Positions 43,325-51,562 of a DNA stretch of 64,000 nucleotides are shown in pieces. The notes under the pieces are model-generated. The model ran no database searches and had not been told where the DNA came from. It saw only the letters and a list, made by a program, of their open reading frames with translations. How positions within the stretch are numbered: position 1 is the stretch's first letter; each line of letters starts with the position of its first letter. Origin of the DNA: Bacteroidales bacterium (lineage in GTDB: Bacteria > Bacteroidota > Bacteroidia > Bacteroidales > F082); NCBI GenBank assembly GCA_024400455.1, contig JAKSMU010000003.1, positions 1 through 64,000 of the forward strand, given 5' to 3'. The position numbers and the translations under genes were made by a program.

Positions 43325-43497
43325 CAGTTTGAGGTTCCCGCCGCAGGCGTCGGGAATGGATGCTGTTAGGGTTAGTCAAAAGGCGGCGGTGGGTAAAGTT
43401 CACACTAAGCGCGATGATAGGTCGCCGCCGCTTGTTCTATTAATCCACGACATCCATTCCCGACCGAAGGGCGGGAATCTATATCAGTTTGAGGTTC
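43325..43497. mobile_element. MITE-like long hairpin element with direct-repeat ends
   Basis: CAGTTTGAGGTTC occurs at 43325-43337 and 43485-43497, giving a 160-base unit with 13-base direct repeats at its ends. Inside are nested inverted repeats. The outer arms share TTCCCGCC and GTCGGGAATGGATG (about 43334-43361 with 43450-43478). The inner arms are AGGCGGCG and CGCCGCC (43381-43389 with 43422-43429). No gene is encoded. It fills most of the gap between the TPR-TonB gene and the acylphosphatase gene. It could be a miniature transposon or a structured RNA. Confidence 0.6.
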
Positions 43498-43574
43498 TAA
43501 AAATTGTATTTCTATTATTTATCACGAAATATTTTCGCTGTTTAGGTCTAAAAGTATATAGACGACTAATAAAA

Positions 43575-43605
43575 TGTAGAGACGTAGCGCGCTACGTCTC
43601 TACTG
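43575..43605. repeat. AGAGACGTAGC-family palindrome (perfect copy)
   Basis: A perfect 28-base palindrome at 43576-43603 with half-site GTAGAGACGTAGCG, immediately beyond the acyP stop. Confidence 0.85.
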
Positions 43606-43609
43606 TTTT

Positions 43610-43888
43610 TTATCGTATCTGTCTAAAATCCAAATATTTTCCGCTGACTTCCTGTGCTTCGATTTTCATGTTTGTGACGAGCGAGTAGGGGGTGCCTTCG
43701 CCGCAAAGCATGCAGAAATGGTCCAAATCCTTCTCTTCGCCTTCGGCGATGATGTGGACGCTCTCGTCGGCCCAGTCGTTTTCCACATAGCCGACAATGT
43801 TGTTGGCGGTGGCATAGCGATGAACGTAGCGCCGGAAACCGACGTTGAAGACGCGCCCGTAAATCCGTATTTCGTAGGCTTTGGTCAT
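43610..43888 (-). CDS. acyP: Acylphosphatase
   Basis: This protein of 92 residues has the signature GRVFNVGFRRYVHRYA (family GxVxxVGFR, with the phosphate-binding Arg) and IVGYVENDWADESVHI holding the catalytic Asn. It hydrolyses acyl phosphates in the cytoplasm. The start overlaps the DUF493 stop (ATGA), so both genes are in one operon with the promoter at 44168-44176. Confidence 0.93.
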   Translation of the reverse strand: MTKAYEIRIYGRVFNVGFRRYVHRYATANNIVGYVENDWADESVHIIAEGEEKDLDHFCMLCGEGTPYSLVTNMKIEAQEVSGKYLDFRQIR

Positions 43889-44151
43889 AACGCGAATTTC
43901 AATCCTGGCACATCTTTCAGGGCGGCGTAGGTCTGTTCCATTTGCTCGCGGCTCTCAATGTCGATGTTGTAGGCATAACTGAGGTAATTGCCTTTTGCAC
44001 TGGCTCTCACGTTGACGAAACTGAAGACCACCTTGCATTGTGTGAAGACTTTGGCAATGCTTTTCCTTGTTTCATCAGTTGGAATTTCGGCACTGACAAT
44101 CAGCTTGATGTCGAAGTTTTGCGGGTATTGTATTTCTGCTTTTTGTGTCAT
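43885..44151 (-). CDS. DUF493 (YbeD-like) family protein
   Basis: This 88-residue protein has the ferredoxin-like pattern of DUF493: FDIKLIVSAEI, then VFSFVNVRASAKGNYLSYAYNIDIESREQMEQTYAALKDVPGLKFAL. The SREQM-x-YAALK segment is the family mark. The function is poorly known; some relatives are linked to lipoate metabolism or regulation by gene context. It is coupled to acyP. Confidence 0.87.
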   Translation of the reverse strand: MTQKAEIQYPQNFDIKLIVSAEIPTDETRKSIAKVFTQCKVVFSFVNVRASAKGNYLSYAYNIDIESREQMEQTYAALKDVPGLKFAL

Positions 44152-44167
44152 TGTCCTGAAATTTGCT

Positions 44168-44176
44168 GCAAAGATA
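44168..44176 (-). promoter_or_regulatory. -7 promoter box for the DUF493-acyP operon
   Basis: TATCTTTGC on the minus strand, 16 bases before the ATG at 44151. Confidence 0.65.
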
Positions 44177-44191
44177 ATATTTTGCCAACAA

Positions 44192-44219
44192 AAAAAGCCG
44201 CTCTTGCGAACGGCTTTTT
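44192..44219 (-). terminator. Rho-independent terminator after rpsP
   Basis: AAAAAGCCG and CGGCTTTTT arms form a hairpin around about 10 bases, with a T run on the minus strand. Confidence 0.8.
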
Positions 44220-44238
44220 ATCGGTCTTGAAGAAAAGA

Positions 44239-44799
44239 TTAAGCTTCAGTGTTTTCAGCTGGAGTTTCTTCAGCGACTTCTTCAGCAGGAGCTTCTTCTG
44301 CCTGAGCAGCAGCTTCTTCAGCCTTGCGGGCTTCGATTTCGGCTTGCTTTCTCTTGGCGATTTCAGCAGCGCGAGCTTCGTTGACAGCCTTTTCAGCTTC
44401 AAAACGAGCTTTCTTTTCGCCTCTTGCTTTTTCTTCCTTAGCCTTGACAGCGTTAGCAGCCTTAGCTTCCTTTTCCTTCATCCAGTTCTGGAACTTGACT
44501 TCGGCTTGTTCCTCGGTCATAGCGCCTTTCTGAACGCCGCGGAGCAGATGATACTTCATCATGACACCGGTTTTTGAAAGCAGTGAGCGGACTGTGTCTG
44601 TCGGGACAGCACCGACTGAATACCAATGTAATGCTCTGTCAAACTTGATGTTGATCTGAGCTGGGTCGGTTACTGGGTTGTAAGTGCCTATTTTCTCAAT
44701 GAATTTACCATCACGTGGTGAGCGAGAGTCGGCAATTACGATGTGATAGAAAGGCTGACCTTTCTTGCCATGTCTTTGCAATCTGATTTTTGCTGGCAT
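44239..44799 (-). CDS. rpsP: 30S ribosomal protein S16
   Basis: This protein of 186 residues has the S16 core in the first 80 residues ([65 protein letters not shown]). The remaining 100 residues are an Ala/Glu/Lys-rich helical tail common in Bacteroidetes S16 and absent from E. coli S16 (82 residues). It has its own promoter (44861-44869) and terminator. Confidence 0.98.
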   Translation of the reverse strand: MPAKIRLQRHGKKGQPFYHIVIADSRSPRDGKFIEKIGTYNPVTDPAQINIKFDRALHWYSVGAVPTDTVRSLLSKTGVMMKYHLLRGVQKGAMTEEQAEVKFQNWMKEKEAKAANAVKAKEEKARGEKKARFEAEKAVNEARAAEIAKRKQAEIEARKAEEAAAQAEEAPAEEVAEETPAENTEA

Positions 44800-44860
44800 A
44801 ATTTAATGTTTAAAGTTGATTTTTAATGAATTAACTAAAACCATCCCGTGGTTTCTGGGT

Positions 44861-44869
44861 GCAAAAGTA
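44861..44869 (-). promoter_or_regulatory. -7 promoter box for rpsP
   Basis: TACTTTTGC on the minus strand; the leader to the ATG at 44799 is about 55 bases. Confidence 0.65.
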
Positions 44870-44962
44870 CGACTTTTTCTTTGATTGACAATGAAATAGC
44901 AGATTTTTTTGCTTTTATATAGAAAATGGCACTAAACTTGCTCGACATATTCCGTTTTTTCA

Positions 44963-44971
44963 TAAATTTGC
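44963..44971 (+). promoter_or_regulatory. -7 promoter box for the C10 protease
   Basis: TAAATTTGC, with a leader of about 50 bases to the ATG at 45026. Confidence 0.6.
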
Positions 44972-45025
44972 CCGCTTAAACTTTATGTAAAGGAAACACA
45001 ATTAAAAAATTCAATTTATCACACT

Positions 45026-47611
45026 ATGAAAAAGTATTTGATGAGTATGCTTGCCTTGGCTTTTGGCATCGGAATGGTCAACGCCCATCCGGTGGATCAA
45101 AGCAGGGCCAAGTATGTCGGACAACAGTTTGTCCAGGCTAATTTCGAGCAGACAAGAGCCAATGGCGAATTGGCCTTGGTCTACACGGCAACAACCAACA
45201 GAGGCAATGCCTGCTTCTATGTCTACAACGTCGGCAACGAAGGTTTCGTCATCGTTTCGGCCGACGACATTTACCGTCCTATCGTCGGTTATTCCGACCA
45301 GGGCACTTTCGATGCACAGAACATCAATCCAGCCTTGAATTGCATGTTGAACAACCTTATCGAAGGCAGAAGCAACAGACTTACCGGTGCTGCTGACCCG
45401 GCAACCGCTTCCGAATGGGAAACCGTGATGAACAACGGCACTTTGCGTTCACTCTATCCTGGCCGTGCAGCCACTTACATGCTTACCACCACTTGGAATC
45501 AGGACAGCCCTTACAACCTGCTTTGTCCTACTGGCACTGGTGGTCCTGGCGGACGCTGCTATGCAGGTTGCGTCGCAACAGCCATGTCACAGGTGATGAA
45601 ATTCTGGAATCATCCTGCACAGGGTACCGGCAGCCATTCATACAATTGCCCAGGCCATGGCCAGCAGAGCGCTAATTTTGGCCAGACCACTTACGATTGG
45701 GAAAACATGCCAAACAGCCTTTCAAACAACTCACCAGAGGCTCAAAAGCTGGCCGTCGCTACCTTGATGTATCATTGTGGCGTTGCCGTTGATATGGAAT
45801 ATGCCGTTGATGGCAGTGGTTCTCAGTCAGACCGTGTTCCTGGTGCCATTTCCAACTATTTCGGTTATGCAGGCGCTTCGGTTTATCGTGAAAGAGCAAA
45901 CTTTTCTCGCGATGCTTGGAACGATATGGTGATTGAACAGTTCGACATGGGTTGGCCTGTTTATTATTCAGGTTGCGATAACGGCAATCCAATAGGTTGC
46001 CACGCTTTCGTTACCGATGGTTACAACGAAGCTGGTCTCTACCACTGGAACTGGGGTTGGAGCGGCAGCGGCGATGGCTGGTTCGATTTCGACGCCATGG
46101 ATTACTCCTATTATAGAGATGCCGCCGTGTTCAATTACGTTCCTGCTGAAGTTTACAACAGCACAGCTCAGGCTCCTACCAATTTCAATGTTACACCTGC
46201 CGACAACAATGTTCTTCAAGCTACCATGACTTGGGTCAACCCAAGCAAGACCTTGAACAATGCTAACCTTTCAACCATCGACATGATTGTCGTTGAAAGA
46301 AACGGTGAAATCATCTATACCGAAAACAATGTCACTCCAGGTGCCACAATGACCGTCACCGATGTCAACGTTCCTCGTTTCGATTCTTTCGATTATACCG
46401 TTTACGCTGTAATCGGCGGCAACCATGGTAAAGTCGCTTACAAGAAGAGCGTTCCTTTCGGACCAACTTGCTCATGGAAACTTATGATGACCACAACTTC
46501 ATTCCAAGGCTGGCGCGGCGGTGCTGTCCTCGTTTACAATGCAGCCGGCACTCAGATTGGCAGTTACACGACCACTTCATCAGGCACAACATCTGTCGAT
46601 ATCGATGTTCCTGTCGGTGCTGTTTCATTTGGTTGGTCGGTTCCTACTGCTGAAGTTAGCAGCATGAGCATTGTTATCAAAGATTCACAGAATGCTACAG
46701 TCTACAATTACAGCGGTTCATCCAACAATATGGAAGAAGGTATTTTCCTGTCGATGAACAATAGCTGCGGCCAGAACATTGCTGTTTCAGTTCCTTCAAA
46801 TACTTTGGCTGTCGTTGACGATGCAAACCACAACAACATCAACGTTTCATGGGACGGTGTCAATGAACAAGGTTACGGCTATGTCGTTTATCGTGATGGC
46901 CTGCTTCACCGCTTAATTCCTACCGCTACATCATTTGTCGATGAAAATGCTCCACGTGGCGGTCACTGCTACAAAGTTGGTTTCATGGGCTTCGGCGGTG
47001 AAAACGGTGAATATTCCAACGAATCATGCGCTGTGGCTGGCGAAGGCTGCGACCCTGCTACAAACCTCGATTACGAACAGACAGGTTCTGCTTTCAAGAC
47101 CAAGCTGAAGTGGAACAAGCCTGAAAATGCAGAAGGTCTTTCCGGCTACTTCGTCATGCGTAAGGCTGAAGGCGGCGAATATGAACGCATTAAGTTGTGC
47201 GGTGCAAGCGCAACATCTTACACCGACAACGCTTCGCTCGAAGAAGGTGACTATTACTATCAGGTGATTGCCTACTATCAGGGCATCGACTGCACATCAG
47301 CTCCTGCAGCTTGGATTGGCGACAACAATCAATTCTTCCTGCATGTATACTATTCACCAACCGCAGTGAACGAAATGGGTGATGAAAAGATTGCCCTCTT
47401 CCCGAATCCTGCCAAGGAAAACCTCACCATCGAAGGTGTTGACCTGAAACATGTTGCAGTGTTCAACCTGGTCGGTCAGATGATTTATGAATCAGATTGC
47501 GACAGCAACTCATTCGTCATCAGCCTGAGCGATGTTGAATCAGGTCTCTACATGGTTCGCGTTTCCACCAAGAACGGCGAAACCACAAAGCGCATCTCGG
47601 TTGTGAAGTAA
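45026..47611 (+). CDS. Secreted C10 (streptopain-like) cysteine protease with T9SS tail
   Basis: This protein of 861 residues has a signal peptide (to about residue 20) and a Spi-type inhibitory prodomain (about 25-115, GFVIVSADDIYRPIVGYSD). The C10 catalytic domain follows, with GGRCYAGCVATAMSQVMKFW (nucleophile Cys near 182), GCHAFVTDGY (His near 326) and YHWNWGWSGSGDGWF. Fibronectin-like domains come next (about 380-770), then a T9SS sorting domain (ALFPNPAKENLTIEG ... GLYMVRVSTKNGETTKRISVVK). Relatives are prtT of Porphyromonas and interpain of Prevotella. It is probably exported through T9SS and anchored or released at the cell surface to degrade host or dietary proteins. A terminator follows. 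Confidence 0.95.
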   Translation: MKKYLMSMLALAFGIGMVNAHPVDQSRAKYVGQQFVQANFEQTRANGELALVYTATTNRGNACFYVYNVGNEGFVIVSADDIYRPIVGYSDQGTFDAQNINPALNCMLNNLIEGRSNRLTGAADPATASEWETVMNNGTLRSLYPGRAATYMLTTTWNQDSPYNLLCPTGTGGPGGRCYAGCVATAMSQVMKFWNHPAQGTGSHSYNCPGHGQQSANFGQTTYDWENMPNSLSNNSPEAQKLAVATLMYHCGVAVDMEYAVDGSGSQSDRVPGAISNYFGYAGASVYRERANFSRDAWNDMVIEQFDMGWPVYYSGCDNGNPIGCHAFVTDGYNEAGLYHWNWGWSGSGDGWFDFDAMDYSYYRDAAVFNYVPAEVYNSTAQAPTNFNVTPADNNVLQATMTWVNPSKTLNNANLSTIDMIVVERNGEIIYTENNVTPGATMTVTDVNVPRFDSFDYTVYAVIGGNHGKVAYKKSVPFGPTCSWKLMMTTTSFQGWRGGAVLVYNAAGTQIGSYTTTSSGTTSVDIDVPVGAVSFGWSVPTAEVSSMSIVIKDSQNATVYNYSGSSNNMEEGIFLSMNNSCGQNIAVSVPSNTLAVVDDANHNNINVSWDGVNEQGYGYVVYRDGLLHRLIPTATSFVDENAPRGGHCYKVGFMGFGGENGEYSNESCAVAGEGCDPATNLDYEQTGSAFKTKLKWNKPENAEGLSGYFVMRKAEGGEYERIKLCGASATSYTDNASLEEGDYYYQVIAYYQGIDCTSAPAAWIGDNNQFFLHVYYSPTAVNEMGDEKIALFPNPAKENLTIEGVDLKHVAVFNLVGQMIYESDCDSNSFVISLSDVESGLYMVRVSTKNGETTKRISVVK

Positions 47612-47632
47612 TTCACGCTGAGACATAAATTT

Positions 47633-47662
47633 AAAAGGCTGTCCGTTTGGGCAGCCTTTTTT
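47633..47662 (+). terminator. Rho-independent terminator after the C10 protease
   Basis: AAAAGGCTG and CAGCCTTTTTT arms around a short loop containing CC and GG that can extend the stem. Confidence 0.85.
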
Positions 47663-47811
47663 GTTGTTGAATTGAAGATCCGGTGCTGCTTTTTTGCATT
47701 TTTGTGATAAATTCGATTTTTTGCCGTTTGGAGGGAAAAAGAGAAGGAATTTGATGATAAATGATTGAAATTATGGTGGTTGGAGGTTGAGTGTAGGGAA
47801 TGTTAGACGAT

Positions 47812-47968
47812 GGATTTAACGATTTAACATTTAACGTTTAACATCATGACAGCCGCATGCGAAAAAGGCGTAATTTTTTTCTCTAACTAGGAAATTTTTT
47901 TTCTCTAACTAGAGAAATTATTTTGGCGTTGCCGATGCTCCGAAATGTTAAATGTTAAAATGTTAAAT
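47812..47968. repeat. Inverted TTTAAC-word repeats around a 22-base double repeat
   Basis: The left arm repeats TTTAAC (47815-47844) and the right arm repeats GTTAAA (47946-47968), inverted, about 100 bases apart. Between them CTCTAACTAG occurs at 47881 and 47903, exactly 22 bases apart; the second copy is the palindrome TTCTCTA-AC-TAGAGAA. The rest of the gene-free stretch 47663-48264 shows only a GC-rich hairpin-like segment (about 48107-48125) and no gene. Confidence 0.6.
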
Positions 47969-48257
47969 GGATGGGAAAACGTTATGCATTAGTATGCTTT
48001 TAGACCCCAAGTTGTCTTTTTGGAAACAAATCTGAAACAAATGCTTTGCATTCAGCGTAGCTAAATCTATAACAATTTTTTTTCTTTCCTCCTCTCCGAT
48101 TCCCCCTAATCGGGGGTCATCGGGTTCCGCATCTCCGATGCTCTGCCGGGTAGGTCAAATTGTACATGGTTGCCCTTACTTCTGGCAAATTTGCAACGGC
48201 TTATCAGACTGTTGTCTTTTAGCTGTAGGGGTTGTTGGCAAGAATTGGGATGTGAAA

Positions 48258-48367
48258 TCATGCAACCTAGGTAAGAGAAAAAAATGACCTAGGTATAAAT
48301 TTAATGACTTGCCCAAGTCAATGCAATGACTTGCCTAAGTCAAAACAATGGCTTGCCCAAGTCATTC
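48258..48367 (+). promoter_or_regulatory. Five palindromes at exact 22-base spacing, upstream of regulator 2
   Basis: ACCTAGGT lies at 48265-48272 and 48287-48294. TGACTTGCCCAAGTCA or close variants lie at 48305-48320, 48327-48342 and 48349-48364. The centres are 22 bases apart throughout, so all sites face the same side of the helix. The array ends 135 bases before the -7 box of the regulator gene. It could be an operator array or a repeat element. Confidence 0.65.
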
Positions 48368-48498
48368 CGAAAAGATATGGGTGTAAAATGGCGGACACTT
48401 AGGTGAAAATAAAATCCGATGGCTTTTTTTTCTTTTGCCATGGTATATAAGAACCAAACGTTATGCATGACGGTCTTCTTTTGCTGCAATAATATTCC

Positions 48499-48507
48499 TA
48501 CCTTTGC
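48499..48507 (+). promoter_or_regulatory. -7 promoter box for regulator 2
   Basis: TACCTTTGC, 19 bases before the ATG at 48527. It shows that the longer open frame from 48419 is not the true start. Confidence 0.7.
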
Positions 48508-48526
48508 AGCCATATTCACTGACGCA

Positions 48527-50182
48527 ATGACAAGACACAAGCAACTACATATCCTCCTGTTCCTTTTGGCAGCCATCTTCACGGCCTGCGAGCCTCCCAT
48601 TGACCCTAAGGCACAGTTACGCAAGGCGGAACGCAACATTGAAACCAATCCCGAAGCGGCCTTGGCCAGCCTCGATTCCGTCCTGAACCCCGACCTTTCG
48701 CTCCGCCATGCCGACCATATAAAGTACATTTTGCTCCATGCGGAAGCCACTTATCTGAGTTTTAAAGAGGTGAAAAACGACACCGCCATCTTTGAGGCCT
48801 GCCGCTATTACGAGAAAAAACAGGATTTGCCACAGCTTACAAAAGCCACGCTTTACAGTGCCTGCGTGCTGGAAGCGCAAGGCCAGACCGATGCCGCCGT
48901 CTATGCCTACAACAAGGCCTTTGCCTTGGCAAGCCAAAACGCCGACAGTGCGCTTATGGCAAAGGCAAAGCATTATTTGGGAAATCTGAATTATTATGGT
49001 GGCTATTATGATGAGGCTTTGAAGAACTTTAAGCAAGCCGAAAAATATTATGCCAACAATTTGTCTAAAAAGGCGCAGATGCATAGAGCGATAGGAGCAG
49101 CATTTACTTTAAAGCACGAAAACGACAGCGCAGTGCATTACCTTGAAAAAGGTTTGGAACTGGCAAGAGATGCTAAGAATGAAATGGAAGAAAGTTATAT
49201 TCTGAACACGTTAAGCATAATCTATAGGGAGAAAGGAGACTATGAGGAATCATTTCTGCTGTTGAGGCAGTCTGTCTCAGTGGGTGTAGCCGATAACGAC
49301 AGCATACGTCTTCACCTGAATTATGCCAACTTGTTTTTGGATATGGACGAAATGGATTCGGCGGGTTATTATGCTGGAAAACTGAAAAGTGAGGTGAAGA
49401 ATGTGACTGATGGACCCGAACAGGCTGCTATTTATGCTTTCTTATCAGAATTTGAATCAATCTATGGGTGTATTGACTCGGCTTTTGTCTTTGAGCAACA
49501 GCACACGCAAGCTCTTGACAAGGAATATCATAGGCGTTTGCAACAATCGGTATATGAAGCACAATTGAAATACGATTTTGAAGCGCAGCAGAACCGTCAT
49601 TACCAGCAATTGGCAAGCCGCCGCCGTGTCATCCTGTTTCTGGTCGTTGGATTGTTCGCTATGGCAGTGGCAGTGGCTGTTGTCATGTACAGAAATGCCA
49701 GAAAGAACAAGGCTTTGGCCCATGCTTTGGACGAATTGCTCACTTTCAAGCAGAAAAGCGGCAAAATACAAGAAAACTACACTGCACGCGAAAAAGATTG
49801 GTCCGACTTGATGGCATCATACGAGAACAGGTTGGAACGTGAACTAAGATTCAGGCAGACCGTCATGCAACAGCTTGACATTGTCTCAAAAAACCGAGGC
49901 GAAAAATCATACTTGCTTGATTTGGAGAAAACGGTTTTCGGAAGCCGGAACCATTGGGATGAGATGATGGCCGTTTTCGATGAACTGTATCCGGGATTGA
50001 GGGCATCGGTGCAGGAGCATTATCCGCAACTGAACGAGATGGAACGCAACGATTTCGTGTTGTCGGTCATTGGCGTTTCGCGCAGCGATGAGGCGTTTTT
50101 GCTTGGGGTAAGTGTAAGTGTGGTGGACAAAATGCGGTCGAAAGTGAAAAAAAACACAGGAAAAGGGCCTGATGCCGAATAA
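48527..50182 (+). CDS. Membrane-anchored TPR/HTH one-component regulator, locus 2
   Basis: This protein of 551 residues has the same plan as the product of 4024-5631. It has a lipoprotein-type signal (LLFLLAAIFTACEPP), TPR repeats (about 25-335), KYDFEAQQNRH, a transmembrane helix (about 365-385; RVILFLVVGLFAMAVAVAVVMY), a coiled coil (about 390-445) and a C-terminal HTH-like domain (LSVIGVSRSDEAFLLGVSVSVVDKMRSKV). The periplasmic TPR part probably senses a ligand and the cytoplasmic end binds DNA. Downstream lie AAAAGTTCGGA repeats and a DUF3244-like gene, then the RHS toxin, which this regulator probably controls. The start at 48527 is set by the promoter and signal peptide. Confidence 0.88.
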   Translation: MTRHKQLHILLFLLAAIFTACEPPIDPKAQLRKAERNIETNPEAALASLDSVLNPDLSLRHADHIKYILLHAEATYLSFKEVKNDTAIFEACRYYEKKQDLPQLTKATLYSACVLEAQGQTDAAVYAYNKAFALASQNADSALMAKAKHYLGNLNYYGGYYDEALKNFKQAEKYYANNLSKKAQMHRAIGAAFTLKHENDSAVHYLEKGLELARDAKNEMEESYILNTLSIIYREKGDYEESFLLLRQSVSVGVADNDSIRLHLNYANLFLDMDEMDSAGYYAGKLKSEVKNVTDGPEQAAIYAFLSEFESIYGCIDSAFVFEQQHTQALDKEYHRRLQQSVYEAQLKYDFEAQQNRHYQQLASRRRVILFLVVGLFAMAVAVAVVMYRNARKNKALAHALDELLTFKQKSGKIQENYTAREKDWSDLMASYENRLERELRFRQTVMQQLDIVSKNRGEKSYLLDLEKTVFGSRNHWDEMMAVFDELYPGLRASVQEHYPQLNEMERNDFVLSVIGVSRSDEAFLLGVSVSVVDKMRSKVKKNTGKGPDAE

Positions 50183-50377
50183 GTTCGGTTTTTAGATGTG
50201 CTGCTTTTGTAATATATTGATTGTCAATGTTTAATTTGAAAAATGTTGATAAAATTGTGGGTTGATGTGCAAAAATAAAAGTTCGGAATTTTGAAAAAAA
50301 AGTTCGGATGCGTAATTTTGTAATCAATTGAATAATAGTTTATTGTTTGTTTTTGAATAGGCAAAAAGTTCGGATAG
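50181..50377 (+). promoter_or_regulatory. AGTTCGG direct repeats, candidate operators of regulator 2
   Basis: AAGTTCGG starts right at the regulator's stop (50181). AAAAGTTCGGA follows at 50277, 50298 and 50364, and the last two are followed by T. The copies at 50277 and 50298 are 21 bases apart (two helical turns). The last is about 40 bases before the -7 box. All are in the same orientation, unlike typical palindromic operators. Confidence 0.65.
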
Positions 50378-50403
50378 GGGTTTGGATGCCTTTTTGGCTG
50401 CAA

Positions 50404-50412
50404 TAATTTTGC
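50404..50412 (+). promoter_or_regulatory. -7 promoter box for the DUF3244-like gene, locus 2
   Basis: TAATTTTGC, 24 bases before the ATG at 50437. Confidence 0.65.
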
Positions 50413-50436
50413 AGCGAATTTCAAATACAAACAAAA

Positions 50437-50811
50437 ATGAATCGTACAATTAAAATTTTACTTACTGTGTTTTGCCTTTTGGCAAGTACAAATTTCGGTT
50501 TCGCCATGCGCGAAGGATATGGAGAATATGAAATCGACCTGCAAGGTGAACTTAAACCTATAGGCCGTTCCCAGACCGACCCCATCACCGCATCGGTCGA
50601 TGTCGCTAACCTCTATGTCGACTTCCATGCCGATTTGGGAAGTCTTACCATCACAATCAGTAGCGCTACGGGCGCGGTTGTCCATACCGAAAACACAGTT
50701 GCCTATGCCAACGATGGCGTGCAGATTTCGCTCAGCAACTTGCCGTCGGGCAACTACCTTGTCGTTTTCAGCAATGCACAGGGAAGTCTGATGGGAAAGT
50801 TCAGCATTTGA
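50437..50811 (+). CDS. DUF3244-like small secreted protein
   Basis: This protein of 124 residues has a signal peptide (ILLTVFCLLASTNFGFA) and a single beta-sandwich-like domain: YEIDLQGELKPIGRS, VANLYVDFHADLGSLTITISSATGAVVHTEN, and the final LPSGNYLVVFSNAQGSLMGKFSI. This is the DUF3244 pattern and resembles the T9SS tail in outline, but without the NP motif. It has no lipobox, unlike its locus 1 counterpart. Its place behind the regulator and its repeats suggests that it is part of the sensing or delivery system. Confidence 0.75.
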   Translation: MNRTIKILLTVFCLLASTNFGFAMREGYGEYEIDLQGELKPIGRSQTDPITASVDVANLYVDFHADLGSLTITISSATGAVVHTENTVAYANDGVQISLSNLPSGNYLVVFSNAQGSLMGKFSI

Positions 50812-51090
50812 TTCATTGGTATTGATTACTTACAAACGCCAGCGCAATGAAAAACACATTCTCCACCCAAAACAAGTTCCTGAGATGAAGGTCTCCAGCG
50901 GCAGACATGCCGCTGTGAGACGGTAATAAATTCATCTTTCGCCGCCCTGATAAACTGAAAGAAGCAGCACTTGGCGGCAGATCTGAAAAAGACGGACGAA
51001 ACAGCCGCCCTGCGGTAGCTTTGTCCCGATGCAAAACAAAGTTAAATAATCGAGCAACTTAATTATCAATCATTTAAATCTTAATTCAAT
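50812..51090 (+). other. Gene-free stretch with strong hairpins
   Basis: No convincing gene is present. A strong hairpin lies at about 50894-50921 (GTCTC plus CAGCGGCA pairing with TGCCGCTG plus GAGAC, loop GACA). Further GC-rich arms follow (CGCCGCC at about 50941, GGCGGC at about 50973, CAGCCGCC at about 51001). It may be a structured leader of the T9SS-tail/RHS mRNA. No known riboswitch class was recognised. Confidence 0.4.
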
Positions 51091-51543
51091 ATGAGAAAGG
51101 CAACAATACTAATAACAATTATGCTTGCAATGCTGGCCGTTGCGCCATGCCTTGCGCAGCAGATGGGAACGGTGACATTCGGTTATGATGCCAATGGCAA
51201 CCGTATCTCAAGGGAAATATCCATGAAGAAGGTGGATGAGAACGGAAAGAATGTTGAGGCCGATAATGGATTCCTTTTCGAGGCTACCGATGTCATCAGT
51301 TCGGTTGAAGTCGGGCTTTATCCCAACCCGACGACGGGGAAATTCAATGTTTCGGTGAAACGAGACGAAACCAATGCGCCTTTGCACTTGATTCTTCTCA
51401 CGCCTACGGGTGTAGTCCTAACGGACGAAACCTTGAATTCGGATTTCGTCGAACTTGACTTGTCGGGAAAAGCGGCTGGAATCTATTTCCTGAAACTGGT
51501 TGCCAACGGCGAAAGTCACACTTGGAAAATCGTAAAGAAGTAA
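51091..51543 (+). CDS. Small protein with a YD-repeat remnant and T9SS sorting domain
   Basis: This protein of 150 residues has a signal peptide (ILITIMLAMLAVAPCLAQ), then one RHS-like YD unit (VTFGYDANGNRISREI) and, after a linker, a T9SS type A sorting domain (VGLYPNPTTGKFNVSV ... GKAAGIYFLKLVANGESHTWKIVKK). Proteins of this kind commonly precede large RHS proteins in Bacteroidetes. Only 19 bases separate it from the RHS gene. It may help bring the large RHS protein, which has no sorting domain of its own, to the surface; that is inference from the shared YD motif. Confidence 0.85.
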   Translation: MRKATILITIMLAMLAVAPCLAQQMGTVTFGYDANGNRISREISMKKVDENGKNVEADNGFLFEATDVISSVEVGLYPNPTTGKFNVSVKRDETNAPLHLILLTPTGVVLTDETLNSDFVELDLSGKAAGIYFLKLVANGESHTWKIVKK

Positions 51544-51562
51544 CAATTAAAACAGAAAAGTC

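Noticed and set aside
48305..48364. Possible CRISPR array
   Set aside because: The units are 22 bases and palindromic with only 6-base gaps; there are no spacers and no cas genes.
50847..50888. Tiny open frame of 13 codons between the DUF3244-like gene and the T9SS-tail gene
   Set aside because: It is too short to support, with no conserved feature; it could be a leader peptide but nothing shows it.
50812..51090. Cobalamin or other known riboswitch
   Set aside because: Hairpins are present but I could not find the conserved boxes of any known class.
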